DNA of 64,000 nucleotides. Origin: Haloplanus salinus. Lineage in GTDB: Archaea > Halobacteriota > Halobacteria > Halobacteriales > Haloferacaceae. Below, piece after piece: positions 9,932 to 18,468 of this stretch (its first letter is position 1; each line of letters begins with the position of its first letter). A program made the position numbers and the translations under genes. Below the pieces are notes generated by a model. The model saw only the letters and a list, made by a program, of their open reading frames with translations. It did not search any database and was not told the DNA's origin. The DNA is taken from positions 1,054,001 to 1,118,000 of the forward strand of contig NZ_QPHM01000001.1 in NCBI RefSeq assembly GCF_003336245.1. The letters are read 5' to 3'.

Positions 9932-11419
9932 ATGGATCGACAGGCGCTGTACAGCGGTCTCATTCGGGCGACGGTCGCTTTGGCAGGTGGCGTCGCGGCC
10001 GTCGCCGGCTCCTACCTCGTCGTGGGCGACTCGCCGGCGTTCGTCGCCACACCCATCGCCAACGCCACCGTGACGCTCGCACCCGCCGCGCTCGTCACGT
10101 TCGCCATCACCGTCCTCGGTGACCTCGGGAGCGAACTGGCGTACTGGAGCGGGCTGGCGGCCACCGCCGTGGCGCTGGGGGGAGTCGTCGCCCTCGCACG
10201 GATCGCCGTTCGCCGGCTGGACCGCCCGCTCGTCGCGCCACTCGGCGTCGGCGTCGGCGTCGCCGTCGTCGGCATCGCGCTCTCGGCGTCGACCGCCTCC
10301 GCCGTCGGCGGGGCCGTCGGGGCGGCGCTGGTTTCGACCGTCGTCGACCTCCGTGGGTCCGACGGACGAGCGGCCGCGGGCGGCCCCGACGACTCGCGAC
10401 GGGCGGTGCTTTCCGGCGCCGTCGCCGTCGTTTTCGGCCTCCTCGCGCTCGGCGGGCGGCGGGTCCTCGCGACCGATCGGGGGGACGACGACCAAGTCCC
10501 TATCCCCGACGACGTGGCCGCCATGCTCGACGACGCCCGGGCGAAGTCCTTCGACGTCGAGTTCCTCGAGCCGCTGGTGAGCGATCACTTCTACACGGTC
10601 GACATCGCGAACGTCGACCCCGCCCCGGCGCGCGAGGACTGGTCGGTGCGGATTCACGGTGCCGTCGGCGAGGAGACGACGTACGCGTTCGCGGACGTCG
10701 ACGCGATGAAGCACGAACACCGGTTCGAGACGCTTCGCTGTGTCGGCGAGTCGCTCAACGGACGGAAGATGGACACCGCCGTCTGGACGGGCGTCCCCCT
10801 GATGGATCTGCTCGATCCCGCGGACCTCCAGGGCGAGTACGTCATGCTCCGCGCCGCCGACGGCTTCTACGAGGAGTTCCCGGTCGACGCCCTCGAAACC
10901 GGCTTCCTCGCCGTCGGGATGAACGGCCGGCCGCTCCCCCGCGAACACGGCGCGCCGGCACGGGCGCTCATTCCCGGTCACTGGGGCGAGATAAATGTCA
11001 AGTGGCTTACCGAAATCGAGATTCTGGACGAACCGGCGACGGGCTACTGGGAGGAGCGAGGGTGGCACGGCACCGGCCCGGTCAACACGGTGGCGAAGCT
11101 CTGGGCGGAGAACCACCTCGACGACGGGCGGGTCGAAGTCGCCGGGCCGGCCTACGCGGGCACCCGCGGGGTCGAACGTGTCGAGGTGTCGGTCGACGGC
11201 GGGACGACGTGGACCGACGCCGACCTCTCGGAGCCCTTGCCCAGCGACGACGTGTGGCGGCAGTGGGTGTATCGCTACGACCCACCCGACGGGGAACACG
11301 AGGTGGTCGTCCGGGCGACGGACGGCCTCGGCACCCTCCAGCCCGAGGACGAGCAGCGGGCGTACCCCAGCGGGCCGAGCGGGTGGGTGTCGAGGACGGT
11401 CGACCCCGGGTCGTCGTGA
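9932..11419 (+). CDS. Membrane-anchored sulfite-oxidase-family molybdoenzyme
   Basis: 495 residues. The first about 175 residues hold several hydrophobic helices; residues about 220-490 are a sulfite oxidase-type molybdopterin domain followed by an Ig-like dimerisation domain. The molybdenum-binding cysteine is in TLRCVGESLNG. Later pieces, VPLMDLLDPA, MNGRPLPREHGAPARALIPG and MVEVSVDGG-type sequence (VERVEVSVDGGTTW), follow the family order. In this family sulfite or another oxyanion is oxidised or reduced. There is no Tat signal or haem domain in front, so the domain's side of the membrane and its electron partner are unclear. Confidence 0.88.
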   Translation: MDRQALYSGLIRATVALAGGVAAVAGSYLVVGDSPAFVATPIANATVTLAPAALVTFAITVLGDLGSELAYWSGLAATAVALGGVVALARIAVRRLDRPLVAPLGVGVGVAVVGIALSASTASAVGGAVGAALVSTVVDLRGSDGRAAAGGPDDSRRAVLSGAVAVVFGLLALGGRRVLATDRGDDDQVPIPDDVAAMLDDARAKSFDVEFLEPLVSDHFYTVDIANVDPAPAREDWSVRIHGAVGEETTYAFADVDAMKHEHRFETLRCVGESLNGRKMDTAVWTGVPLMDLLDPADLQGEYVMLRAADGFYEEFPVDALETGFLAVGMNGRPLPREHGAPARALIPGHWGEINVKWLTEIEILDEPATGYWEERGWHGTGPVNTVAKLWAENHLDDGRVEVAGPAYAGTRGVERVEVSVDGGTTWTDADLSEPLPSDDVWRQWVYRYDPPDGEHEVVVRATDGLGTLQPEDEQRAYPSGPSGWVSRTVDPGSS

Positions 11420-11471
11420 CCGAGGCGAACCGTTTTGCCGCCGTCGACCCCTCGTCTCACTACCGACGCCG

Positions 11472-11744
11472 ATGGAGAAGGCACTCTGGTACCTGCTCGC
11501 CGGGACACGCGGCGGCCGGAACCGCGCGCGGATCATCCGCCTGCTCGACGAGCGACCGCGAAACGCCAACCAACTGCACGAGCAACTCGGCATCGACTAC
11601 AACTCCGTTCGTCACCACCTCGACATGCTCGAGGATCACGACGTAATCGAGAGTGGCGATCAGGAGTACGGTCGGCTCTACTTCCTCACCGACCGGTTCG
11701 ACCGCCACCGCGAGGAGTTCGAGGAGATCACGGAGCACGTCTAA
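11472..11744 (+). CDS. Winged-helix transcription regulator
   Basis: 90 residues. The core RIIRLLDERPRNANQLHEQL then GIDYNSVRHHLDMLEDHDVIES is an ArsR-like winged helix-turn-helix, with the recognition helix NSVRHHLDML and a wing QEYGRLYFLT. No metal-binding cysteines. It precedes, by one base, a three-helix membrane protein; such wHTH plus small membrane protein pairs recur in haloarchaea, and I infer the membrane partner may signal to the regulator. Confidence 0.88.
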   Translation: MEKALWYLLAGTRGGRNRARIIRLLDERPRNANQLHEQLGIDYNSVRHHLDMLEDHDVIESGDQEYGRLYFLTDRFDRHREEFEEITEHV

Positions 11745-11745
11745 G

Positions 11746-12045
11746 ATGGCACCAATGACCCCCACCCTCACGATAGCGAGCGCCCTCGCGGGCCTGAACA
11801 TCGCGTTGCTGGCCGCCCTGGTGACGGTCTGGTGGCGCAACTACCGCGCGTTCCGCACGCCGCTCACGCTCGGCCTCGTCGCCTTCGCGCTCGTTCTCGC
11901 CGTCGAGAACGTCGTCGCCATCGGCTTCTTCCTCAGTTCGGGGATGCTGTACGCCGCCGACGCGAGCGCACAGACCGCCGTCCTCGCCATGCGTGCCCTC
12001 CAGTTCGTCGCGCTCGTCTTCCTGACGTACGTGACGATGCGGTAG
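11746..12045 (+). CDS. Three-helix membrane protein, DUF7521-like
   Basis: 99 residues with three predicted transmembrane helices: LTIASALAGLNIALLAALVTV, PLTLGLVAFALVLAVENVVAIGF and AMRALQFVALVFLTYV. Polar turn WWRNYRAFRTP follows the first helix. The layout resembles the haloarchaeal DUF7521 proteins that accompany a winged-helix regulator, as here (one-base gap). Family name is by recall only. An ATG nine bases later is an alternative start. Confidence 0.7.
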   Translation: MAPMTPTLTIASALAGLNIALLAALVTVWWRNYRAFRTPLTLGLVAFALVLAVENVVAIGFFLSSGMLYAADASAQTAVLAMRALQFVALVFLTYVTMR

Positions 12046-12327
12046 CCGGGGCGTTTTTCGCCGGCGCGCTTCACGAACGGGACGACGGTGATCGTCGTCC
12101 GCACGTTCCTCGGTCTCACCGGCCGGTATCCGGTGCAGGGCGTGACCGACGGCCTCGGCATCGATCCACGGTCGCCGGGTCCACGGCGGCCGCCAGCGTG
12201 ACCGGCCCCAGTCGCTCGACGGCCCCGACTGTCCGTGCGTCGCGTGCGCACGACGCGAAGGGGTAGACGACCGACGACGCGGACTGTCGGCGACCGGACG
12301 ACGCCGCGAATCGGTTCGCGGGAGGGT

Positions 12328-12495
12328 CTATTGGGTCGGTTCGACCGTCAGGTCGCTGGCGATCCAGCCGTCGGTGTTGCCGGACTCCATGAAGACCGTC
12401 CGACCGGGACAGCTTTCACACACCGACACCGTTGGGGTCTCCGGCGGGGATGGCTCCTCCTCGTCGCCCGCTCCCGACTGCGTACCAGATGACAT
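12328..12495 (-). CDS. Small zinc-binding protein
   Basis: 55 residues. After an acidic proline-rich N-terminus (about 1-22) comes VCESCPGRTVFMESGNTDGWIASDLTVE. One CxxC pair is present, so a zinc site would need a dimer or other ligands. The core looks conserved rather than random, and the gene has a good TATA-like run (about 12515-12526) at the right distance for a leaderless ATG at 12495. Function unknown. Confidence 0.68.
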   Translation of the reverse strand: MSSGTQSGAGDEEEPSPPETPTVSVCESCPGRTVFMESGNTDGWIASDLTVEPTQ

Positions 12496-12514
12496 CGCAC
12501 ACGTTTAGGGAGAC

Positions 12515-12709
12515 CTAAAATAAAAAGGATGCGGTTCTCACGCCTCGCCGGAGTGACACGTCGGCCAACTGCGCCAGGTCGGCGTCGGCCCCGCCGTCGA
12601 CCGAGACGAAGGCGCCGGAGAACCCGCCCTCGGCGTGGTGGACACGCGTCGCCCGGTCGACGATCCGTTCGTCCGGCATCGCCGTGCCGCAGTTCGGACA
12701 GCGGCTCAC
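12515..12709 (-). CDS. Small zinc-finger protein
   Basis: 64 residues beginning MSRCPNCGTAMPDERIVDR, a CxxC knuckle typical of short zinc-ribbon proteins, then HHAEGGFSG and a hydrophilic tail. Two histidines after the knuckle may complete a zinc site. Its stop codon is inside the AT-rich box that probably drives the next gene on the same strand. No function is recognised, and the C-terminal ASFLF may be accidental. Confidence 0.55.
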   Translation of the reverse strand: MSRCPNCGTAMPDERIVDRATRVHHAEGGFSGAFVSVDGGADADLAQLADVSLRRGVRTASFLF

Positions 12710-12786
12710 AGGGGGCAGGGAGCGCGTGACACGTCCCCGGCAGCGGCGAGCCTCGCTGGTCCCCCGGTCGCTCCGCAGTCAGGCGC

Positions 12787-13230
12787 CTACAGGAGGACGC
12801 CGCCGAGCGCTAAGAGCGCCACAGCCGCGACCGTCGCGGTGGTGAAGAACGGCGTCGCCGACCGCGCGGGCGACCGAACTTTCCGCTCGTCGAGGCCGTC
12901 GACGAGGCGGCTCGACCCGACTTCGATCAGGCCGGACAGGACGACCCACAACACGACCATCGCGATCACGAGGTAGCCGCGGGTCGACCCGAGGAGCGTC
13001 TCGGCGGTGTAGCGCGTCCCGGCGAGGTGGCCGCCGGTGAGAAGCAGCGCCAGCGACGAGACGCGCGACCACGTCCGGAAGCGACCGACGAAGCCGCGAA
13101 GTGGCGTCGCGTCGAGGTCACCGTCGCGGGCCGCAGGCACCACTGCGCGTGCGACGAAGAGTACGCTTCCAGCCCACAATCCGGCGAACACCAGGTGGAT
13201 CGCGTTTATCGCCGTATCGACGGTCGCCAT
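12787..13230 (-). CDS. CopD-like four-helix membrane protein
   Basis: 147 residues. INAIHLVFAGLWAGSVLF (about 8-25) begins a run of four predicted helices; RFRTWSRVSSLALLLTGGHLAGTRY and LVIAMVVLWVVLSGLIEVGSSRL follow. The early His-x-x-x-AG-x-W-x-G-(S/G) pattern and later histidine resemble the CopD/DUF2214-type membrane proteins linked to copper handling or haem-like redox chemistry. This is a structural resemblance, not a proven function. Start ATG at 13230 is chosen over the longer reading that crosses the tRNA. Confidence 0.65.
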   Translation of the reverse strand: MATVDTAINAIHLVFAGLWAGSVLFVARAVVPAARDGDLDATPLRGFVGRFRTWSRVSSLALLLTGGHLAGTRYTAETLLGSTRGYLVIAMVVLWVVLSGLIEVGSSRLVDGLDERKVRSPARSATPFFTTATVAAVALLALGGVLL

Positions 13231-13325
13231 GATCGTCGCTGGACCGCCGCCGACTTGAATCCGCGGATCGATGGCCGGCGCCGAATCGAAACCGATTAAA
13301 CGCCCGCTCTCCCACTTTCGGTTGA

Positions 13326-13410
13326 GCCGAGGTAGCCTAGCCCGGCCAAGGCGGTTGCTTCGAGAGCAACTGTCCGTCAGGACTCGTGAGTTCAAATCTC
13401 ACCCTCGGCG
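13326..13410 (+). tRNA. tRNA-Ser(CGA)
   Basis: 85 nt. Acceptor gccgagg pairs with cctcggc, then discriminator g. The anticodon arm gttgc-ttcgaga-gcaac gives anticodon CGA, reading UCG serine codons. A long variable arm (tgtccgtcaggactc) marks a class II tRNA. The T arm is gtgag-ttcaaat-ctcac. No encoded CCA and no intron. Confidence 0.95.
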
Positions 13411-13640
13411 CTTCTCCGCGACGGTCCACTCGGTAGCGACGGCGAGCGTCCGGTACGTCGCGTGGAACCGCCCGGTCGCGTCGGCGTCGACGCCGAAGTG
13501 CTCGATTCTCGCCTGCGCGGGCACGACCGTCCGCGCCCGTGCGACTCCGCCTCGTGCAGCGCTTCGCCTCCGTCGCGCCGAGCGTCAGTTGGGTCGCCTC
13601 GGCGCCGGCCTCGTACGTCCCTATCGGGGAACCACCGCCG
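13402..13640 (-). pseudogene. Frameshifted gene remnant antisense to tRNA-Ser end
   Basis: Reading the minus strand, three frames in succession give protein-like sequence: TYEAGAEATQLTLGATEA (about 13640-13580), then EALHEAESHGR (about 13570-13540), then VPAQARIEHFGVDADATGR and FHATYRTLAVATEWTVAEKR up to 13411, with a stop inside the tRNA at 13399-13401. Each piece is free of arginine-rich shadow composition. The simplest reading is one gene broken by two frameshifts and lacking a clear start. I do not recognise the family. It shares strand with the Rieske gene upstream. Confidence 0.5.
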
Positions 13641-13728
13641 GGACGCCATCCTGCTCACGCCCGCCCGACTCACGACTCCCGACGACGAGTCGAGTTCGGT
13701 CGACGTGGACGACCCGGCACGATGAGGG

Positions 13729-15534
13729 TCAGGCCTCGTGGATCGCCTCCCCCCGGTTGAGCCGTTCGGCGATCCGGAAGGTCTGTTCGCCCTCGCGGCG
13801 CGTCGGCGTGTGCGCCGCGAGGTAGCGCGCCGTGGCGACGAGGTGGACGCGGCCGGCGTCGTCGGCCGCGTCGGACCGCGCGAACGCCGCCTCGACGTTC
13901 TGTCGGGGGTGGAAGCCGGCGTCCTCGCGGAGAAGCACTTCGCCGAGCGCTCGCTTCAGGCGGGCGGGGGCGCCGCCGCTCGCGAGGTACTCGGCCGTCA
14001 GCCGGCCGGCGCGGCCGACCGTCCCGTCGGCCTCGACTTCGAACGTCTCCAGTAGGTCGTCGAGGACCGCGTCCGGGTCGGCGTCCCCGTCGGGGTCGGG
14101 GAGCGGGATGGGCGGCGTGTTGAGAAAGCGGTCGAGGTAGACGCTCACGGCGCCGTCGAGGACGGCGCGGTAGAGTGTGGGATCGGCCGTCCGCCCCGCC
14201 AGCCCACAGACCGCGTTGGCGTAGGTGTAGGTGTGATGCACCGTGTTCCAGTCGCGGAACTCGTTGGCGGTGCCGAACTGTGCGACTCGGCGGGCGGCGG
14301 CGTCCGCGACGGCGCTCGCGAGTTGGGCGCCCGTCGCGCCGGCCGCGACGGCGTCGGTCAGGGCGTCGACGACGGCGTGAGGGTCGTCGCCGAGGAGGCG
14401 GTCGACGAAGCCCTCGGGTTCGGTCCACGAGGCCCCGTCGCCGCGGGCGAGACGATCGGGGAGGTCGGCGGCCGCGTCCTCGACGAGCGTCGCCACGTCG
14501 ACCGGTTGGCGCCAGGACGACCGTTCCTCAGCCCGTTCGGCGGCCGCGAGGCCCGGGACGAGGCTCGGGAAGACGGCGTCGGCGTGCTCCCAGCCGATCC
14601 GGTCGAGGAGTTCGAACGCCTTGTTTACGAAGTCCAACTGGTGTCCGGCGTCGAGGTAACGATGATCGGTAGCGGCGGCGACGAACGTGGTGGCGAGCGC
14701 CGCCTCGTCGGCGCCGCCGGTCGCGCCGTCACCGGTCGTCGACCGGTTGCCCGAGGGACGGCGTCCCTCGCTGGCTTCGTGAGGCGTCGAGGACGCCTCG
14801 ACCGCCGCCCGCACCACCCGCTCGGCCCCGTCGGCGTCGCGCACCTCGACCGTGTCGCGGAACCACGCAGTCAGGCGCTCGGCGTCCACCCGCTCCGTCG
14901 AGAGCGGGTCCTGTACGAAAAATGGGGGTTCGCCGGCACAGTCGTCCGCGACGGCGCCGAGGCCGACGGCGAGCGCCCGCCGCCGGTCCGCGGGCCGCAA
15001 GTCGGGGAGGAGGTTCGCCATCGCGGCGAGGGTCGTCAGGCCGCTTCCCCAGCCGTCCTGCCGGTACTCGACCCCGAACGCCGCCCCGATCCGGAGGGGG
15101 ACGGTGGGGTCGACGCCCGCGTCGTCCAGGCCGATCACCGCCTTGTCGATCACGAGAGGGAGCGACTCCCGCAGGCCGTGTTCGAGACGCTCCTGCCAAC
15201 GGGTCGACGGGTCAGTCTCGCGTTCGGGCTGTGGGTCGACGTACACCTCACCCTCGCGCACCGCGACAGGGAAGGTGCTCACGTCGTCGGCGAACGGGTC
15301 GAACGTGTCGCCACAGGAGAGTTCGAACCGGGCGTGGTGCCACGGGCAGGTGAGCACTCCGTCCTCGACGGAGCCGTCGCTGAGCGGGAACCCCATGTGC
15401 GGGCACCGGTTGTCGACGGCGTGGAACGATCCCTCGTGGTAGAACAGGCCGACCGTCCGGCCGCCGACGGTGACGACCTGCGGACTCGCCTCGCGAGCCT
15501 CGTCGGCGGTCGCCACGCGCTCGAAGCTAGTCAT
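13729..15534 (-). CDS. Rieske [2Fe-2S] protein with long extra domain
   Basis: 601 residues. Residues about 1-100 are a Rieske domain with all ligands: Cys44-Pro-His46 and Cys63-Pro-Trp-His66. The remaining 500 residues are rich in helices and include HHTYTYANAVCGLA (about 438-451) and HQLDFVNKAFELLDR; I do not recognise a named family for it. It is not the aromatic-dioxygenase alpha-subunit fold, as the D/H-x-x-H iron motif is not evident. A short gap (42 bases) to a zinc alcohol dehydrogenase on the same strand suggests an operon in a redox pathway. Start ATG at 15534 gives the usual short Rieske N-terminus. Confidence 0.85.
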   Translation of the reverse strand: MTSFERVATADEAREASPQVVTVGGRTVGLFYHEGSFHAVDNRCPHMGFPLSDGSVEDGVLTCPWHHARFELSCGDTFDPFADDVSTFPVAVREGEVYVDPQPERETDPSTRWQERLEHGLRESLPLVIDKAVIGLDDAGVDPTVPLRIGAAFGVEYRQDGWGSGLTTLAAMANLLPDLRPADRRRALAVGLGAVADDCAGEPPFFVQDPLSTERVDAERLTAWFRDTVEVRDADGAERVVRAAVEASSTPHEASEGRRPSGNRSTTGDGATGGADEAALATTFVAAATDHRYLDAGHQLDFVNKAFELLDRIGWEHADAVFPSLVPGLAAAERAEERSSWRQPVDVATLVEDAAADLPDRLARGDGASWTEPEGFVDRLLGDDPHAVVDALTDAVAAGATGAQLASAVADAAARRVAQFGTANEFRDWNTVHHTYTYANAVCGLAGRTADPTLYRAVLDGAVSVYLDRFLNTPPIPLPDPDGDADPDAVLDDLLETFEVEADGTVGRAGRLTAEYLASGGAPARLKRALGEVLLREDAGFHPRQNVEAAFARSDAADDAGRVHLVATARYLAAHTPTRREGEQTFRIAERLNRGEAIHEA

Positions 15535-15576
15535 GAGTCGTGGTAGCACGCCAGACGGGAGAAGCTGTCGCTCGGC

Positions 15577-16611
15577 CTACGGCTTCACCAGCACCTTGAT
15601 CGCCTCGCGCTCGTCCATCAGGCGGTAGCCCTCGGGCACGCCGTCCAAGTCGACGGTGTGGGTGAAGACCGGCGAGGGGTCGAGGGTGCCACCGAGCACG
15701 TCGGGCATCAACTCCTCGGCGTACGCGCGGACGGGGGCGACGCCGCCCCGCAGGGCCACGTTGTCGCCGAACATCCCGTAGAGGTCCAGGTCGTCGACAC
15801 CGTGGGGGACGCCGACGTAGCCGACGGTGCCGCCGGGGCGGGCCATCGCGATGGCGGCGTTCATCGACGACGCCGCGCCCACGCACTCGGCGACGTGGGT
15901 CGCGCCGCCGTACGTTAGCTCCTGCACCCGCTCGACCGCCGCGTCGCCCCGTTTGGCGACCGTCTCCGTCGCCCCGAACCTCTCGGCGACGGCGAGGCGG
16001 TCCTCGTGGTGGCCGACGGCGACGATGCGTTCGGCGCCCAGTCGCCGGGCGGCGAGGACGGCACACAGGCCGACGGCACCGTCGCCGACGACGACGCAGG
16101 TCGATCCGGCGTCGACGCCCGCGCTGACGGCCGCGTGGTGACCGGTCCCCATGACGTCCGTCAGCGGTAAGAGTGCACGCAAGGTGTCCTCGTCGTCGGC
16201 GTGGCGGTCCGGCACCCGGACGAGCGTGCCGTCGGCGTGGGGCGAGCGGACGTACTCGCCCTGCCCGCCGCCGTTTTCGCCGCCCCATCCGTCGCCGTTC
16301 ACACAGGAGGTGTGGAGGCCCTTCCGACAGAACTCGCAGTAGCCACAGCTGATCCGGAAGGGGGCGAGCACCCGATCACCGGGCTCGACCGACCGCACGT
16401 CGTCGCCGACTGCCTCGACGATGCCCATGGGTTCGTGGCCGACGGGACTCCCGAGTTCGCGGTCGCTCTCGCCGCGGTAGAACCACAGGTCGGAGCCACA
16501 AACGGCGGTGTGGGTGACGCGGACGACGGCGTCCGTCGGCGCCTCGATTTCCGGGCGCGGTCGGTCCTCGATGCGGATATCGCCGGGGCCGTGAAAGGTG
16601 GCTGCGCGCAT
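15577..16611 (-). CDS. Zinc-dependent alcohol dehydrogenase family protein
   Basis: 344 residues, medium-chain dehydrogenase/reductase. Catalytic zinc ligands appear as CGSDLWFYRG (Cys, about 38) and GHEPMG (His-Glu, about 59-60). The structural zinc lobe CGYCEFCRKGLHTSC has four cysteines. The nucleotide fold shows VVGDGAVGLCAVLAARRLG. Substrate is unknown; formaldehyde- or glutathione-independent dehydrogenases share this layout. It probably is cotranscribed with the Rieske gene downstream and is divergent from an LLM flavoprotein. Confidence 0.92.
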   Translation of the reverse strand: MRAATFHGPGDIRIEDRPRPEIEAPTDAVVRVTHTAVCGSDLWFYRGESDRELGSPVGHEPMGIVEAVGDDVRSVEPGDRVLAPFRISCGYCEFCRKGLHTSCVNGDGWGGENGGGQGEYVRSPHADGTLVRVPDRHADDEDTLRALLPLTDVMGTGHHAAVSAGVDAGSTCVVVGDGAVGLCAVLAARRLGAERIVAVGHHEDRLAVAERFGATETVAKRGDAAVERVQELTYGGATHVAECVGAASSMNAAIAMARPGGTVGYVGVPHGVDDLDLYGMFGDNVALRGGVAPVRAYAEELMPDVLGGTLDPSPVFTHTVDLDGVPEGYRLMDEREAIKVLVKP

Positions 16612-16670
16612 GGGGGATTACGGACGCCGAGGCACAAAGGATTATCCCGCCGCCGACTCGACGGAGTGCC

Positions 16671-17642
16671 ATGTCACGAGGAGTCGTGTTACCACGCCGC
16701 GAGGTCGAAGCCACTCGACGGTTCGCCGTCCGGTGTGAGGACCTCGGCTACGACGCCTGCTGGACCGGCGAACTCTGGGGGCGGGACGCCTTCGTCACCC
16801 TCACCGCCGTCGCCGACGCCGTCTCCCGGATCGACCTCGGGACGGCCATCGTCAACGTCTTCTCGCGGTCGGCGGCGACGCTCGCGGCCGCGGCGGCGAC
16901 GCTCACGGAGGTCGCACCCGCGGGCGTCCGCCTCGGCATCGGGCCGAGCACGAAAAAGGCCATCGAGGACCTGCACGGTCGTGATTACGACCGCCCCGTC
17001 CGTCGCCTCCACGAGACGGCGGAACTGATCGCCGCGTTCACCGCGGGCGAGGGGCGCGTCGACTACGACGGCGAGACCGTCTCGGTCGCCGATTTCCCCG
17101 CGCTGGCGGCCGACGTGCCCGTCTACACGGCGGCGCTCGGCCCCGCCGCCAGACGCGCGACGGGGCGGGTCGCGGACGGGTGGCTCCCGCACAACATCCC
17201 CTTCCCCGAACTGTCGAGCGCGTTCGAGACGGTCGCCGAGACGGCCCGCGAGGCCGGGCGGAATCCGGACGAGGTCACCGTCGCGCCCTACGTCCCCGCG
17301 GCCGTCGCGGCGGACCCGAGCGAGGCGCGGGCGGCGGTCCGCGGCCATCTCGCCTACTACGTCGGGAGCGGCGAGGGGTATCGCCGCGCCGTCGCGACGG
17401 CGTTTCCCGACGAGGCGGCACGGATCGCCGAGGCGTGGGCGGCCGGGGAGCGCGACGCCGCGCGCGAGGCGGTCACCGGCGAGATGGTCGACGCCCTCGG
17501 CGTCGCGGGGACGCCCGAGACGGCGCGCGAGCGGTTCGCGGCAGTCTCGTCGCTCGACGTGGTCGATCACCCCATCGTGGTCGTCCCGGACGGGGTGGAC
17601 GAGGCGACGACCGAGCGGACCGTGGAGGCGCTGGCTCCCTAA
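16671..17642 (+). CDS. LLM-class flavin-dependent oxidoreductase
   Basis: 323 residues, luciferase-like monooxygenase TIM barrel. It fits F420- or FMN-dependent members: FAVRCEDLGYDACWTGELWGRDAFVTLTA near the start, DLGTAIVNVFSRSAATLAA (about 58-76), RLGIGPSTKKAIEDLHG, and PVYTAALGPAARRATGRVADG (about 145-165). F420-dependent enzymes in haloarchaea often have this layout, but cofactor choice cannot be proven by eye. Divergent from the dehydrogenase; the last four bases overlap the convergent Nob1 gene. Confidence 0.9.
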   Translation: MSRGVVLPRREVEATRRFAVRCEDLGYDACWTGELWGRDAFVTLTAVADAVSRIDLGTAIVNVFSRSAATLAAAAATLTEVAPAGVRLGIGPSTKKAIEDLHGRDYDRPVRRLHETAELIAAFTAGEGRVDYDGETVSVADFPALAADVPVYTAALGPAARRATGRVADGWLPHNIPFPELSSAFETVAETAREAGRNPDEVTVAPYVPAAVAADPSEARAAVRGHLAYYVGSGEGYRRAVATAFPDEAARIAEAWAAGERDAAREAVTGEMVDALGVAGTPETARERFAAVSSLDVVDHPIVVVPDGVDEATTERTVEALAP

Positions 17643-18097
17643 GCCGGATTCTTCCGCGACAGGTCGCTCCCGCAGATGGGACAGCGGTCGCGGTGGTCGT
17701 CGAACTCGCGGCCACAGCCCTGACACTGGAAGCGCCAGTCGCGCTGTTCGGTGATGCCGTCGCGCGCGATGGCCTCGACGACGACGCCCAGATGTTCCGC
17801 GACGTTCTGCATCGCGTAGTCGTCGGTGACGAGCGTCCCGTCGAGTTCGAACGCGGCGGCGATCAGGCGCACGTCGGTGTCGGAGAGTTCCTCGCCGTCA
17901 CCCGTCTCGACGGCCGCCCGTTCGATGGTCTCGACCGTGTTGTCGGCGGGGATGTGGATGTGCATACCGGCCCCCTCCATCGCGTCGAAGCGGTAGGCGC
18001 TCTCGCCGTCGAGTTCCTCCGCCACGGCGGGGACGGACGCCATCTGCTCGGACGTGTGATACTCGTGAATGAATGCAGAAGAGTCGAGAACGTGCAT
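17639..18097 (-). CDS. nob1: Nob1-type PIN endonuclease with zinc ribbon
   Basis: 152 residues. PIN domain residues 1-118: acidic metal-binding positions in MHVLDSSAFIHEY and DTDVRLIAAAFELDGTLVTDDYAMQ. The C-terminal zinc ribbon is CQGCGREFDDHRDRCPICGSDL. This two-part layout is that of Nob1, the nuclease that trims the 3' end of 16S rRNA in small-subunit maturation. The start directly abuts the stop of the PRC-barrel gene (no bases between), so the two are cotranscribed. Confidence 0.93.
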   Translation of the reverse strand: MHVLDSSAFIHEYHTSEQMASVPAVAEELDGESAYRFDAMEGAGMHIHIPADNTVETIERAAVETGDGEELSDTDVRLIAAAFELDGTLVTDDYAMQNVAEHLGVVVEAIARDGITEQRDWRFQCQGCGREFDDHRDRCPICGSDLSRKNPA

Positions 18098-18343
18098 CTA
18101 CCGGTCGATGACGATGTAGTCTTTCACGGCCTGCACGTGGGAGACGGGGACGTGGATCCGGCCCTGGTCGTCCACGTCGAACCCGGAGTCGGCCGCCGGA
18201 AACTCCTCGTTGGGGGAGACGAGCAGGTCGTTCAGCGACCCCGTCTTCAGGTTCATCGTGATGTTGTACAGCATGCCGAGTTCCGTGCCGTCCGAGCCCA
18301 TGACGGCCTTTCCGGAGAGGTTTTCGGCGAGTACGTCGGACAT
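18098..18343 (-). CDS. PRC-barrel domain protein
   Basis: 81 residues, one PRC-barrel domain: ENLSGKAVMGSDGTELGMLYNI then NLKTGSLNDLLVSP and RIHVPVSHVQAVKDYIVI. In archaea these small barrels often sit next to cell division or ribosome genes, and bind RNA or protein partners. Here the gene leads directly into nob1 and is divergent from the aIF2/5B gene, which suggests a role linked to ribosome biogenesis. ATG at 18343 is chosen because upstream codons run past the likely promoter. Confidence 0.9.
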   Translation of the reverse strand: MSDVLAENLSGKAVMGSDGTELGMLYNITMNLKTGSLNDLLVSPNEEFPAADSGFDVDDQGRIHVPVSHVQAVKDYIVIDR

Positions 18344-18468
18344 GGACGTGACATTCGGGGGGACGACCTTAAACGCCACGGGGTCGGCGCTCGCGGCGAC
18401 CCATGTTGAAAGACTTAACTTCGGTCCACGGCTCATCACGCACAAGGAACCTTCTGCCGGGGGCCACT

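Noticed and set aside
12046-12327. Possible gene in the 282-base gap after the DUF7521-like gene
   Set aside because: All frames look like high-GC shadow or lack a start and motif; nothing could be supported.
13326-13410. tRNA-Ser as an attachment site of an integrated element
   Set aside because: No integrase and no second copy of the tRNA 3' end were seen within the window; only a gene remnant lies next to it.
13462-13725. Plus-strand ORFs between tRNA-Ser and the Rieske gene
   Set aside because: Shadow composition; the minus strand gives better, though broken, protein sequence.
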